Source: Saccharibacillus kuerlensis DSM 22868 (lineage in GTDB: Bacteria; Bacillota; Bacilli; Paenibacillales; Paenibacillaceae). From it: DNA of 64,000 bases. Position 1 is the stretch's first letter; each line of letters begins with the position of its first letter. The DNA is taken from the NCBI RefSeq assembly GCF_000378145.1, contig NZ_KB899278.1:186001-250000 (forward strand), read 5' to 3'. The notes below the pieces were generated by a model, which did not search any database, had not been told where the DNA came from, and saw only the letters and a program-made list of their open reading frames with translations. Below, piece by piece: positions 1 to 9,227 of the stretch. Made by a program: the position numbers and the translations under genes.

Positions 1-1196
1 TCTCCAAGTGTGACAAGCGCCTTTACCTTACTCTGCAAAGCAGGCAGCAGTTCCTCGTAATCAGAACCCCGGTCCAGTCCGCCCGCAATCAATACCACCG
101 GCCGTTCGAAAGCCGAGAGTGCCGTCAGCGTCGCTTTGGAATTGGTTGCTTTCGAGTTGTTGTAGTAATGAATAGCGCCGATCTCGCCCAGCGATTCCAA
201 ACGATGCTCTACACCTCCAAATCCGGCAAGCGGCTCTTTGAGCGCTTCCGGACTTACACCAGCCGCAATCGCTGCCGCGCAGGCCGCCATTGCATTTGCC
301 GTGTTGTAACTGCCTGGAATACCGATATCCGCAATCCTGATAATCGTGTGCACCTCTCCCGCCGCATCGCGATATACGATAGAACGGTCGATCAAGTTGT
401 CCTCACCTTCCAGCAGACCGGACGGTGAGACGTATACACCTTCCAGAGTCAGCTCTTCGGTCATCGAAAACGGAAGAACCTTTCCTTTCAGGTAAGGAAC
501 CAGTTCTCTGCAAAAAGGATCATCCCAGTTGATGATGCTTGTATCTTGAGGTGTCTGATTTTCGAAAATTTTGGCTTTGGAGGACGTATAATCTTCCATT
601 GAACCGTGGTAATCCAAATGCGTCTCTGCAATATTAAGCAGACAGGCGATCCGCGGTGCAAAATCCTGAGTCCCTTTCAGTTGGAAGCTGCTTAATTCAA
701 CCACAAGCCAGCTGTCGTCCGGAGCCTGCAGAGCGGCATCGCAGAGAGGCGTTCCGATATTCCCGGCAACAATCGGTTTTAGACCCGCTGCTTCTAACAT
801 GTTACCGATCCATGTTGTGGTCGTTGTCTTCCCGTTAGAACCGGTGATTCCGATCATCGGAGCCGCTGACAACTGATAGGCGACTTCGACTTCGGTTACG
901 ACTTCAATGCCGAGCTCAAGCGCTCTTGCAACCGGAGGCGCGGAGTAAGGAATACCCGGATTCTTAATTACCAGCGCCACTCCCGGATGAATCAGATCAT
1001 CCGGATGTTCGCCGCATATAACAGAAATGCCCAATTCCTCGAGAACGCCCGCTTCTGGACTGTCTTCCCGCGGCTTACGGTCGTTGACCGTCACATTTGC
1101 GCCGAAGCCGTGCATCGTTTTTGCCGCCGATACGCCGCTTCGCGCAAGCCCCAGTACAACGACTTCGCGATTTGCATACTTTTTAGGATGTTCCAT
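1..1196 (-). CDS. murD: UDP-N-acetylmuramoyl-L-alanine--D-glutamate ligase, 3' end cut by window
   Basis: Cytoplasmic Mur ligase that adds D-glutamate to UDP-MurNAc-L-Ala using ATP. The frame is open from the ATG at 1196 to the window edge, so the C-terminus is missing (about 398 residues present, against about 450 for the family). Visible are an N-terminal Rossmann start (VVVLGLARSG), the ATP P-loop GITGSNGKTTTTTW around residue 112, the family HLDYHGSMEDY segment and YYNNSKATN near residue 345. A GGGG-rich ribosome site lies 8-10 bases before the ATG, inside the end of mraY, which stops 3 bases upstream. This is the last gene of the visible mra/mur operon and is co-transcribed with it. Confidence 0.96.
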   Translation of the reverse strand, partial: MEHPKKYANREVVVLGLARSGVSAAKTMHGFGANVTVNDRKPREDSPEAGVLEELGISVICGEHPDDLIHPGVALVIKNPGIPYSAPPVARALELGIEVVTEVEVAYQLSAAPMIGITGSNGKTTTTTWIGNMLEAAGLKPIVAGNIGTPLCDAALQAPDDSWLVVELSSFQLKGTQDFAPRIACLLNIAETHLDYHGSMEDYTSSKAKIFENQTPQDTSIINWDDPFCRELVPYLKGKVLPFSMTEELTLEGVYVSPSGLLEGEDNLIDRSIVYRDAAGEVHTIIRIADIGIPGSYNTANAMAACAAAIAAGVSPEALKEPLAGFGGVEHRLESLGEIGAIHYYNNSKATNSKATLTALSAFERPVVLIAGGLDRGSDYEELLPALQSKVKALVTLG

Positions 1197-1198
1197 CT

Positions 1199-2164
1199 CT
1201 ACAGCCCCTTGACAAGATACAGTCCGAACACGGATAGAATCAGCGAGACGACGAAGAATACGACGACGATTCGCCATTCCGACCAGCCGGAAAGCTCGTA
1301 ATGATGATGAATCGGACTCATTTTGAAAATCCGCTTGCCTCGCGTTTTGAACGACAATACCTGCAGCACGACGGACAGCATTTCAATTACAAAAACGCCT
1401 CCAATCACGAGAAACAGAAATTCCTGTTTCGTCAGGATGGCAATCATGCCGAGCGCTCCGCCGATCCCGAGCGAGCCTGTGTCGCCCATGAACATTTTGG
1501 CGGGATGCGCATTGTAGACCAGGAAGCCGAGTACAGCTCCTGCCATCGCCGAAGCTCCGATCGCCGAAGGGAACTGTGTCGCCTGCATGGCAATCAGTGC
1601 ATAGGCTCCAAAAGCAGGGGCACTGACTGAAGACAGCAGACCGTCTACGCCATCAGTGAAATTGACCGCATTGGATACAGCCAGCAGCATAATTACGATG
1701 AACGGATAATAAAACCAACCGCCCCAATCGAAGGTGCCGGAAATTCCCGGAATCGACAATGCGGTGCTGTGTCCAGAGTCGATCAGCAGCCAACAGGCGA
1801 TCGTTGAGAAGAGGAGCTGGCCCGCCAGCTTTTGCAGCGAAGTAAGGCCAAGCGAACGCTTTTTCACTACTTTGATGAAATCGTCCAACAGACCGACGAA
1901 GCCGAAGCCCAGCGTCGTCGTCAGCAGAACATAGAATTCGGTGTTGATTACGGAAAATTTGACGAAGGCCAACGTAAAGGCCAGCAAAATGACGATACCG
2001 CCCATAGTAGGGGTGCCCGCCTTTTTCAAATGACCTTGTGGCCCTTCTCCGCGCACCTGCTGTCCGAGCTTCAACCGCTGCAGCAGGGGAATGCATAGCG
2101 GCCCGGCCAGTACGGCAAGCAGAAACGATACGGCGGCTGTCAGAATTAAAAGCTGTAAATCCAT
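1199..2164 (-). CDS. mraY: phospho-N-acetylmuramoyl-pentapeptide transferase (lipid I synthase)
   Basis: Integral membrane enzyme that transfers phospho-MurNAc-pentapeptide from UDP to undecaprenyl phosphate, making lipid I. The 321-residue product matches the family length and has about ten hydrophobic segments. Diagnostic motifs are GTPTMGG near residue 50, the Asp-rich LLDDFIK near residue 92, NFTDGVDGL near residue 167, and the C-terminal HHHYELSGW box. The gene starts 7 bases after murF ends and stops 3 bases before the murD start codon, so translation is tightly coupled. The order murE-murF-mraY-murD differs from B. subtilis, where murF is elsewhere, but is common in other Bacillales. 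Confidence 0.97.
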   Translation of the reverse strand: MDLQLLILTAAVSFLLAVLAGPLCIPLLQRLKLGQQVRGEGPQGHLKKAGTPTMGGIVILLAFTLAFVKFSVINTEFYVLLTTTLGFGFVGLLDDFIKVVKKRSLGLTSLQKLAGQLLFSTIACWLLIDSGHSTALSIPGISGTFDWGGWFYYPFIVIMLLAVSNAVNFTDGVDGLLSSVSAPAFGAYALIAMQATQFPSAIGASAMAGAVLGFLVYNAHPAKMFMGDTGSLGIGGALGMIAILTKQEFLFLVIGGVFVIEMLSVVLQVLSFKTRGKRIFKMSPIHHHYELSGWSEWRIVVVFFVVSLILSVFGLYLVKGL

Positions 2165-2171
2165 TCGCCGA

Positions 2172-3587
2172 TCAGACTCCGCTTGCTCCGGTCAGCGGCG
2201 CATCTCGCAGCGCATAGACCACTTCTTCCAGCTTCATCCCCCGCGAAGCTTTGACCAGTACAACGTCTTTGGGCTTCAAGCGGCCGCACAGATGCTCAAT
2301 AAGCTGCGCTTTGTCGGCGAAGGCATATACCGCTTCCGGGTTCATGACTTCGCTTGCCCCTTCTGCCGCTTCGGCGGACAAAGGACCAAAAGCACATACA
2401 GCCTCGATACCCGATCTGCCTGCATATCTTCCAATCTCACGATGATATTCCTTCTCTTCATCACCAAGCTCCAGCATATCGCCCAATACCAGCACTCTCG
2501 AAGCGTAACCTTCCAGACCGGCCAGTACGTCAATTGCCGCTCGGGCTGAGGTAGGACTTGAATTATAGGTATCGTTTAAGAGCGTCAAGCCTGATACGCC
2601 GATCAACCGCTCGATCCGCATACCGGTAAGCTGCAATTCTGCAAGCCCCTTCTTCATTTTATCAGCTTCAACACCGAGCTCCCTGGCTGCAGCCATCGCG
2701 GCCAACGCATTGGTCACGTTATGACTGCCGAGCGTCGGCAGCGAGAAGCAGAAGTCAGCTTCTCTTCGCGTCGTAAAGGCCATGCCTGATCCCTGCTGCA
2801 TTATTCCGGTCGGATAATCGTCGTTTTCTTCGTTTAGACCGAATGTAAATGTCCGAAGCCCTTCAGGCAGCTTGCCTTCCAATTCCTTCAGTACAAGAGG
2901 AAGGAGCGGCTCGTCGCCATTGTACACAAGCAGACCGCCAGGCTTGGTGCCCGATGCAATCTCAAGCTTGGCACGGGCGATATTTTCCCGACTGCCCAAG
3001 TTAAGCAGGTGGGATTCGCCGATATTCGTTACGATCGCAATATCGGGCGGAGCAATCTGTGCAAGCAGAGCAATCTCGCCGAGATCGCTCATACCCATTT
3101 CCAATACGGCGACATCCGTATCTTCCGGCATAGCCAGCAGGGTTAACGGCAGGCCCAGATGATTATTGAAGTTCCCCTGCGTTTTGTGGACGCGCAGCGA
3201 AGTACTCAGCAGTGCAAAGACCATGTCTTTGGTCGTCGTCTTGCCATTGCTGCCGGTTATGCCGACCACTTTTGCACTGGTTTCGCGCAAATAAGCAGCC
3301 GCCAACATCTGCAGCGCTTCGAGCACATCATCCACTTCGATCAAAACGCCTTCCGGAGCACCTTCGTGTCCACGCTGCCAGAGCGAAGCGGCCGCTCCCG
3401 AACGAAGCGCTCCGGCTGCAAATTCATGCCCATCCACCTGCGCGCCGCCAAGCGGTACGAAGAGACAGTTCTCACCGATCTTGCGCGAATCGATGGAGAC
3501 GCCGACAATCAACTTTTCTGCAGAAGCTGTACCGATCAACTGACCTCCGCACATGTCGGCAACTTGGCCGATTGTCCGTGTAATCAC
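2172..3587 (-). CDS. murF: UDP-N-acetylmuramoyl-tripeptide--D-alanyl-D-alanine ligase
   Basis: Adds the D-Ala-D-Ala dipeptide to complete the UDP-MurNAc-pentapeptide. The product is 471 residues, typical length. It has the N-terminal MurE/F UDP-binding domain (to about residue 100), the P-loop GITGSNGKTTTKDM near residue 110, the central NIGESHLLNLGSRENIA region and a C-terminal ligase domain with RVLVLGDMLELG near residue 365. The start codon is GTG and overlaps the murE stop codon in a GTGA tetranucleotide, with GGGGAG just upstream; this argues for translational coupling to murE. Confidence 0.96.
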   Translation of the reverse strand: MITRTIGQVADMCGGQLIGTASAEKLIVGVSIDSRKIGENCLFVPLGGAQVDGHEFAAGALRSGAAASLWQRGHEGAPEGVLIEVDDVLEALQMLAAAYLRETSAKVVGITGSNGKTTTKDMVFALLSTSLRVHKTQGNFNNHLGLPLTLLAMPEDTDVAVLEMGMSDLGEIALLAQIAPPDIAIVTNIGESHLLNLGSRENIARAKLEIASGTKPGGLLVYNGDEPLLPLVLKELEGKLPEGLRTFTFGLNEENDDYPTGIMQQGSGMAFTTRREADFCFSLPTLGSHNVTNALAAMAAARELGVEADKMKKGLAELQLTGMRIERLIGVSGLTLLNDTYNSSPTSARAAIDVLAGLEGYASRVLVLGDMLELGDEEKEYHREIGRYAGRSGIEAVCAFGPLSAEAAEGASEVMNPEAVYAFADKAQLIEHLCGRLKPKDVVLVKASRGMKLEEVVYALRDAPLTGASGV

Positions 3588-5071
3588 TTGACGACTCCCC
3601 TTACCGCTTCTGCCGCTACAAGGCGGTCGTCGAAGTCCAATACCTGCTTGCCGACCAGTTGATAAGTTTCATGTCCTTTGCCCGCAATTAACAGCACATC
3701 GCCCGGCTGCGCTTCCTCAACGGCACGGCGAATCGCTTCCGCACGGTCCACAATCAGCGTGTAACGGCTCTTATCGACCCCGTCCTCAATCAGCCCCGCT
3801 TCAATATCTTTAAGAATTGTATCTGGATCTTCTGTACGCGGATTATCCGAAGTTACAAACGCAAGATCGCTGTATTTGACCGCAATACGCCCCATAATCG
3901 GCCGCTTCGTCCGGTCGCGGTCTCCGCCGCATCCGAATACGCAGAGTACTCGCTTTTCCGCGAATTCGACGACAGTGCGCAGTACATTCTCCAATCCGTC
4001 CGGAGTATGGGCATAATCGACGATAATAGCGAAAGGTTGTCCCGCATCAACTGCCTCGACTCGTCCATCTACGCCTGCAACAGCTTCCAGACTGCGTTTA
4101 ATGTCTTCCAGCTCTACCCCTTCGATCAAAGCGGCAGAGATTGCGGCAAGCGCGTTGTAGACGTTGAACTTGCCAACCATACGCAGCTGGATATCTGCAG
4201 AACCTTTGAATGTGTCAACGTGGAAGAATGTGCCTTTCGCCGTAATTTTGATCTGCGAAGCCCGGACATCGCATTCGCGTTCCACGCCGTAAGTGACAAC
4301 TTCGGCAGCCGTCACTTTGGCGAATTCTGACGAAGCTTCGTCGTCCGCGTTCAGTACAGCATATTTGCGTTCGGAAAGATCTGCCGGCAGCGAATTGCCC
4401 AATCGTGCGAAGAACAGTCCTTTGGCGGCGCGATACTCTTCCATAGAATGATGATAATCCAGATGGTCCTGCGTCAAGTTCGTAAATACGGCCGTACGAT
4501 AATCCGTACCCTTGACACGTCCTTGTTCCAGTGCATGCGACGAAACTTCCATAACGCAGCATTTCACGTTTCGATTAACCATATCGGCGAGCGACCGTTG
4601 AAGGCCAAGCGATTCCGGCGTTGTGCCCGACATTGGAAATGTTTCGCCGTCGTAACGCATCTCGATTGTACCGATTAAGCCGGTCTTAATGCCATGATCC
4701 TGCATGATTCGCTCGATCAAGTACGTTGTCGTTGTCTTGCCGTTCGTTCCGGTAACGCCGATCATACGCATCTGTCGGCTCGGCTCGCCGAAGAATGCAT
4801 TTGCCAGAACGGCCATCGCCATCCGGCCGTCGCGCACGAGAAGCTGCGGAAGATTCGTGTCGAGCTTACGTTCAACGACCAGCGCGACGGCGCCGTTCTC
4901 TTCCGCCTGCTTTGCATAATCATGTCCGTCCACCGTGAATCCAGGCAGACAAATAAACAGATCTCCCGCTTTCACTTTACGAGAGTCGATCTCAATTCCC
5001 TTACATTCCGTTTCTCCGCTGCCGATCAACCGAGCGGTAATGAGCTGCTGTGCCAATTGCTGCAATTGCAT
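3584..5071 (-). CDS. murE: UDP-N-acetylmuramoyl-L-alanyl-D-glutamate--2,6-diaminopimelate ligase
   Basis: Adds the third residue of the stem peptide. The P-loop GVTGTNGKTTTTYLIERI lies near residue 108, and the sequence SDNPRTEDP near residue 407 contains the DNPR motif that, in this family, marks enzymes specific for meso-diaminopimelate rather than lysine. The C-terminus has the AGKGHETYQ loop. The 495-residue length is normal. The start ATG at 5071 has a GGGGAGAATG ribosome site. It lies downstream of a hairpin that separates it from the penicillin-binding protein gene, so expression may be partly attenuated there. Confidence 0.97.
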   Translation of the reverse strand: MQLQQLAQQLITARLIGSGETECKGIEIDSRKVKAGDLFICLPGFTVDGHDYAKQAEENGAVALVVERKLDTNLPQLLVRDGRMAMAVLANAFFGEPSRQMRMIGVTGTNGKTTTTYLIERIMQDHGIKTGLIGTIEMRYDGETFPMSGTTPESLGLQRSLADMVNRNVKCCVMEVSSHALEQGRVKGTDYRTAVFTNLTQDHLDYHHSMEEYRAAKGLFFARLGNSLPADLSERKYAVLNADDEASSEFAKVTAAEVVTYGVERECDVRASQIKITAKGTFFHVDTFKGSADIQLRMVGKFNVYNALAAISAALIEGVELEDIKRSLEAVAGVDGRVEAVDAGQPFAIIVDYAHTPDGLENVLRTVVEFAEKRVLCVFGCGGDRDRTKRPIMGRIAVKYSDLAFVTSDNPRTEDPDTILKDIEAGLIEDGVDKSRYTLIVDRAEAIRRAVEEAQPGDVLLIAGKGHETYQLVGKQVLDFDDRLVAAEAVRGVVK

Positions 5072-5135
5072 GATTCATTCTCCCCTTATCCTATTCAATA
5101 TTCCCAATCCTTGTGTTCTGTGTATGCCCAGGCCG

Positions 5136-5172
5136 CAAAATGCCCGAACCCGCCAATGGCAGGCCCGGGCTA
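5136..5172 (-). terminator. hairpin terminator between pbpB and murE
   Basis: On the minus strand a 13-pair stem (three G-T wobbles) with a three-base loop is followed by ATTTTGC. It sits 10 bases past the pbpB stop and about 65 bases before murE. The U-run is short, so partial read-through into murE is likely; I infer an attenuator inside the cluster rather than an operon end. Confidence 0.55.
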
Positions 5173-5181
5173 TCCGCAGCT

Positions 5182-7584
5182 TCAGTTAAGCGGAGCGGCT
5201 TCGCTTTCCGGAGCTGGCTCGACAGGGACGACTGTCCCGCCATCCACGACCGGTCCGTTGATGTCAGCCTGTTCGTCGGCTTCCAGGGAATCATCTTCGA
5301 CATGTTCTCCGCCGGTCGAGGTATCCTCAGACTCCGAGTCATCGTCCGTACCGGTCACCATCACTTTGGCGGACTTGAGTGTCAACACGACAATCCGGTT
5401 TCCTTCGGCGTCTTGGGTCAACTTCTGCGAAGCAACGTAACCCGACCCCTTTGTACTGATCGAAACGTCCAATAATGCCAAAATATCAACTGCATCTCTC
5501 AGTGACAATCCGGTCAAGTCCGGCACGTTCATCTCATCCTTATCCTCAGTCAGCAGATAAATCTTCTGTCCGGCATACATGGCGCTGCCTGCAGCCGGAT
5601 ACTGTTCAATGACCGAAGTACCCGCACCGACCTGTTCGTAGGCGATACCTTCCTCCAGAAGTTTGGACTTGGCGTCTTCCAGCTTCATCTTAAGCAGATT
5701 TGGAGCGGTAACTTTAAGCAGCAGGTCCCCAGTTTCCGAATTCTCGCTTTCGCTCTGAATCTCGGTATCTGAGAACTTCTTCGGTACACCCATGTACTCC
5801 AATGTTTGACCCAGGATTTCTTTGGCGATAGGAGCTGCTATTGCCCCTCCACTCGCATTTGGATCATTGGGCTCATCAAGCATGACGAATACTGCAACCT
5901 TCGGATCGTCGGCCGGTGCATACCCGATGAAGGAAACAGCAGAACGGTTCTTGTCATAAGCGCTGCCTCCTGCTTTGGCTACGCCGGCCTTCTCAGCCGT
6001 ACCTGTCTTGCCGGCAACCCGGTAACCCGGAATATAGGCATTCCGTCCCGTGCCGATTATTCGATCAGAAACAACCTGCTCCAGATAACCGCTAACGATC
6101 TTGGCCGTTTCGGGTGTGATCACGTCGCGGATTTTTTTGACTTCATTCATTTTTGTCACTTCGCCGGTCTGTGGATTGCTTTTCGACTTTACGATGTGCG
6201 GTTCAAGCAGCTTTCCTCCGTTAGCAACCGCCGAGATTGCCACAATCTGCTGAATCGGCGTAACGCTCACATTGTGACCGAACGTAATCGAAGCCTGGTC
6301 GCCGAGCGGGCTGTTTTCCGTTACATTCATCTTGCCGTCCAGTTCGCCAGGCAGTTGGATACCCGTCTTTTCGCCGAAGCCAAATTTCCCAATGTATTCC
6401 GTCAACTTTTTCGTTCCGATCTTTTCCAGGCCCAACTTGACAAACGCTACGTTACTGGAATGCTTGACACCGTCTAGGTAAGAGATAACACCCCAACTTC
6501 GGCCTACGTCGTGAATATTTCTGCCTCCGACCCGAATGACTCCCGAAGAATAAGTTTCGTTGGGATTGAATTTCCCTTCCTGAACTGCAGCCGATAACGT
6601 AACAATTTTGAATGTCGATCCCGGCTCATATTGTCCCATAACGGATAGGTTGTTGAAATCTTCAAGCTTCTCCGCTTCGGAATAAGAGTTCGGATCAAAT
6701 GTCGGCATATTTACCATCGCTAGAATATCCATTGTATTGGGATCAGCAGCGATAATCGATACACTTTTCGGCTGATACTTTTCGTAAGCTTTTTGCGCTG
6801 CCTGTTCAGCATAGTGCTGAATTGTGCTGTCCAGCGTCAATTGGAACGAAGTGCCATCTTTCGGCGGTACAACTTCACTGCTCGCATTCGGCAGCTCAAC
6901 ACCTTTGGCATCTCTCTGATAACTGATCTTCCCGTCGATGCCTTTGAGCTCGTCCTCAAAATAAGATTCGATTCCGTATTTGGGATTGCCTTCATTATCA
7001 ACAAATCCAAGTACGTTAGCCGCGAGCGTATGCTGCGGATAAAAACGCTTAATCTGATCGTCAAATACGATACCGATATCCGTTTTTTTGCTCAACCCTT
7101 TGGCCTGACGGACTGCGGCAATCGACGATTCGATTTCCTTTTTCAAATCGCCGTCGATCTTCCATCCCTGCGGCCGTACTTCAACCCATACGCTGTAATC
7201 GCCTTTTTTGTAAGTCCCTTTGGGGCTGTCCTTCTCATACTTGCGGACCACCAGTTCACGAAGTTTTTCTTCAGACACCCCAAGTTTTTCATGCAAAATT
7301 TTCACAACGTCGTCCGCGGTGCCGCGTTGGTTGATAATATTGGGTTCCACAACCACGGAATAAGCAGGAGAGTCTACCGCCAATTCCTTGCCGTTCCTGT
7401 CCGTAATGGCTCCTCGTTCGGCCTTCAATACTTTGGAAGCCGACCACTGCTCAACGGCCTCCGCGTGCCAAAATTCTGCCTGAACCACTTGCAAAAAAAA
7501 GATTCGTCCGATTAGAACGAGAAAAAAGAGGGTAATCCCCCCTCCGATTAAAAGCGTACGCAATTTCACCCTTTTTGTCAGCAT
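5182..7584 (-). CDS. pbpB: class B penicillin-binding protein, septal transpeptidase with two PASTA domains
   Basis: Septal peptidoglycan transpeptidase, PBP2B type. From the ATG at 7584 the product is 800 residues; this start has AGGAGG ten bases upstream, whereas the in-frame ATG at 7611 would put that site inside the coding region. Order: short cytoplasmic tail, one membrane anchor (about residues 12-35), dimerisation domain from about 55, transpeptidase domain with the serine motif GSTFK near 322, SSN near 379 (KHSSNVAF) and KTGTAE near 533, then two PASTA domains (about 630-745). A strongly acidic tail of about 55 residues follows. In Bacillus and Paenibacillus a second paralogue, spoVD, normally follows; here there is only one gene, and two PASTA domains suggest it is the vegetative copy. 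Confidence 0.93.
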   Translation of the reverse strand: MLTKRVKLRTLLIGGGITLFFLVLIGRIFFLQVVQAEFWHAEAVEQWSASKVLKAERGAITDRNGKELAVDSPAYSVVVEPNIINQRGTADDVVKILHEKLGVSEEKLRELVVRKYEKDSPKGTYKKGDYSVWVEVRPQGWKIDGDLKKEIESSIAAVRQAKGLSKKTDIGIVFDDQIKRFYPQHTLAANVLGFVDNEGNPKYGIESYFEDELKGIDGKISYQRDAKGVELPNASSEVVPPKDGTSFQLTLDSTIQHYAEQAAQKAYEKYQPKSVSIIAADPNTMDILAMVNMPTFDPNSYSEAEKLEDFNNLSVMGQYEPGSTFKIVTLSAAVQEGKFNPNETYSSGVIRVGGRNIHDVGRSWGVISYLDGVKHSSNVAFVKLGLEKIGTKKLTEYIGKFGFGEKTGIQLPGELDGKMNVTENSPLGDQASITFGHNVSVTPIQQIVAISAVANGGKLLEPHIVKSKSNPQTGEVTKMNEVKKIRDVITPETAKIVSGYLEQVVSDRIIGTGRNAYIPGYRVAGKTGTAEKAGVAKAGGSAYDKNRSAVSFIGYAPADDPKVAVFVMLDEPNDPNASGGAIAAPIAKEILGQTLEYMGVPKKFSDTEIQSESENSETGDLLLKVTAPNLLKMKLEDAKSKLLEEGIAYEQVGAGTSVIEQYPAAGSAMYAGQKIYLLTEDKDEMNVPDLTGLSLRDAVDILALLDVSISTKGSGYVASQKLTQDAEGNRIVVLTLKSAKVMVTGTDDDSESEDTSTGGEHVEDDSLEADEQADINGPVVDGGTVVPVEPAPESEAAPLN

Positions 7585-7627
7585 ACCGGTGGAACCTCCT
7601 GCCTCATTCAATCCCGCTTCCCATTTG

Positions 7628-7655
7628 GAGCTCGCTGCCTAACGGCAGCGAGCTC
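7628..7655. repeat. perfect 12-base-pair palindrome between ftsL and pbpB
   Basis: GAGCTCGCTGCC and its exact complement, separated by the four bases TAAC, lie 44 bases upstream of the pbpB start codon. There is no U-run after it on the minus strand, so it is not an ordinary terminator. It could be an mRNA-stabilising or attenuating hairpin, or a protein-binding site; function is not known. Confidence 0.85.
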
Positions 7656-7787
7656 TTCAATTCGAAGCTTTTTGTTGTGAGTTCCCAGTCTATTGATCGC
7701 GTCACATGCTCGGTTTGATAATTCGATTCCCTATTCAAGTCGGGTTAAAGCTAAGGTTCGAACTATAAATCGGTCTCGGTCAATGTA

Positions 7788-8204
7788 CTAGTTGTCAGTA
7801 TCCGCTCCAGGCGATTGCTTGTCTTCTCCGCTGTTGCGATTAACGAAGATCGGCTCATGTTCCGTCGCTTGGACCAATCCGAAAGACAGTGCTGTTGGTA
7901 CAATCGCCTGCCGCAGCACTTGCTCGTCGCGTGCCGCCTGCGCAATATCTTTGTTGATCTGGTTCGTTTGGCTTTGAGCCGCTGCAATTTGATGATTCAG
8001 ATCATAGATATGTACATAGCGCCAGGCCACAATACTGCATAGAGCAACCGCGACCAGCACGCTGGCCAGATACAGCAGTTTTTCTCTGCCCGGAAGCTCG
8101 GCCCGGCGGGTTACAACCGTAGTCTTCTGATTGTATTGCTGTGAATGTGAAGATTGCTGTTTCTCCCGTTCCCGGATTGCCAAATTTCCGCGTGTCTGTA
8201 CCAT
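7788..8204 (-). CDS. ftsL: cell division protein FtsL
   Basis: Small bitopic divisome protein that works with DivIC/FtsB-like partners and the septal penicillin-binding protein. The 138-residue product has a basic, Gln/Ser-rich cytoplasmic segment (about 1-43), one membrane span near 45-65, and a short extracellular heptad region (HQIAAAQSQTNQINKDI). Sequence conservation is low as usual in this family, so the call rests on topology plus position between rsmH and pbpB. The ATG has GAGGAG eight bases upstream. About 200 bases separate it from pbpB, more than usual, and contain a strong palindrome. Confidence 0.88.
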   Translation of the reverse strand: MVQTRGNLAIREREKQQSSHSQQYNQKTTVVTRRAELPGREKLLYLASVLVAVALCSIVAWRYVHIYDLNHQIAAAQSQTNQINKDIAQAARDEQVLRQAIVPTALSFGLVQATEHEPIFVNRNSGEDKQSPGADTDN

Positions 8205-8227
8205 TGATCAATCTCCTCGTCTTGAAA

Positions 8228-9184
8228 TTAGTCCAGCTTCTCTGCCACCCGAAGTTTGGCTGAGCGTGCTCTGGGATTTTGCTCGATCTCCGCATCCGTT
8301 GGTACTTTAGGTTTGCGGTTGATGATTTTGATGCTGTTCGGACCTTCATAAACCTCGACAGGAAATCCTGGAGGAGCGACATTTTTGCCGGTATATTCGA
8401 GCAAAATTTGTTTGCAGATCCGATCCTCAAGCGAATGGAACGTAATAACACTTACTCGTCCGCCCGGTGCCAAGCAGCGCACTGCTGCATGAAGCGCATC
8501 TTCAAAAGCAGACAGTTCGTCGTTAACGGCAATTCGCAGCGCTTGGAAACTGCGTTTGGCCGGATGACCGCCCGTTCTTCTCGCTGCCGCAGGTATGCCT
8601 TCTTTGATAATTTCAGCAAGTTCGGTTGTTGTCTCGATCGGATGCTTCGCCCGATGCTGCCCGATTTTCCCTGCAATCCGCCGAGAAAACTTCTCTTCTC
8701 CATAACGATACAGAATGCGTGTAATTTCTTCTTCCGGCCACTCATTAACAATTGTTCTTGCCGTCAATTCGGAGGACTGGTCCATCCTCATATCGAGCGG
8801 AGCTTCATGGTTGTAGCTGAATCCGCGCGACGCTTCATCGAATTGAGGCGAAGATACGCCGAGGTCGAACAGAAATCCGTCTACTTTAGGAATTCCTTCC
8901 TCATCGAGCGGAATCCCCGACTCTCGAAGTGCATTTTCCAATTCTCGAAAGTTGGTCTTGACGAGCGTAACCCGTTCTTCGTAAGCTGCCAGCTGCTTGC
9001 GCGCATTCTCCAGCGCCCAATCGTCCTGGTCCAGCGCAATCAGTCTTCCGCCTTCGCCAAGCTTGGATGCAATTAACGAGCTGTGTCCTGCACCGCCAAG
9101 CGTACAATCGACGTAAATGCCGTCAGGCTTAATATTCAGCCCCTCGACCGCTTCTTCTTTGAGCACCGTAATGTGATGAAACAA
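8228..9184 (-). CDS. rsmH: 16S rRNA (cytosine1402-N4)-methyltransferase
   Basis: SAM-dependent enzyme (old name MraW) methylating N4 of C1402 in 16S rRNA. I chose a TTG start at 9184 because it gives the canonical [12 protein letters not shown] beginning and has GGGGGAT seven bases upstream; an ATG at 9208 and one at 9265, the latter overlapping mraZ, are possible but less well placed. Product about 318 residues, the usual length. Motif I is seen as [13 protein letters not shown] near residue 30, followed by [19 protein letters not shown] near 105 and the C-terminal region [11 protein letters not shown]. Located between mraZ and ftsL as in nearly all Bacillales. Confidence 0.95.
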   Translation of the reverse strand: MFHHITVLKEEAVEGLNIKPDGIYVDCTLGGAGHSSLIASKLGEGGRLIALDQDDWALENARKQLAAYEERVTLVKTNFRELENALRESGIPLDEEGIPKVDGFLFDLGVSSPQFDEASRGFSYNHEAPLDMRMDQSSELTARTIVNEWPEEEITRILYRYGEEKFSRRIAGKIGQHRAKHPIETTTELAEIIKEGIPAAARRTGGHPAKRSFQALRIAVNDELSAFEDALHAAVRCLAPGGRVSVITFHSLEDRICKQILLEYTGKNVAPPGFPVEVYEGPNSIKIINRKPKVPTDAEIEQNPRARSAKLRVAEKLD

Positions 9185-9227
9185 TTTCGTATCCCCCAGA
9201 CGCAACATGTCGCATTCATAATTTTCT

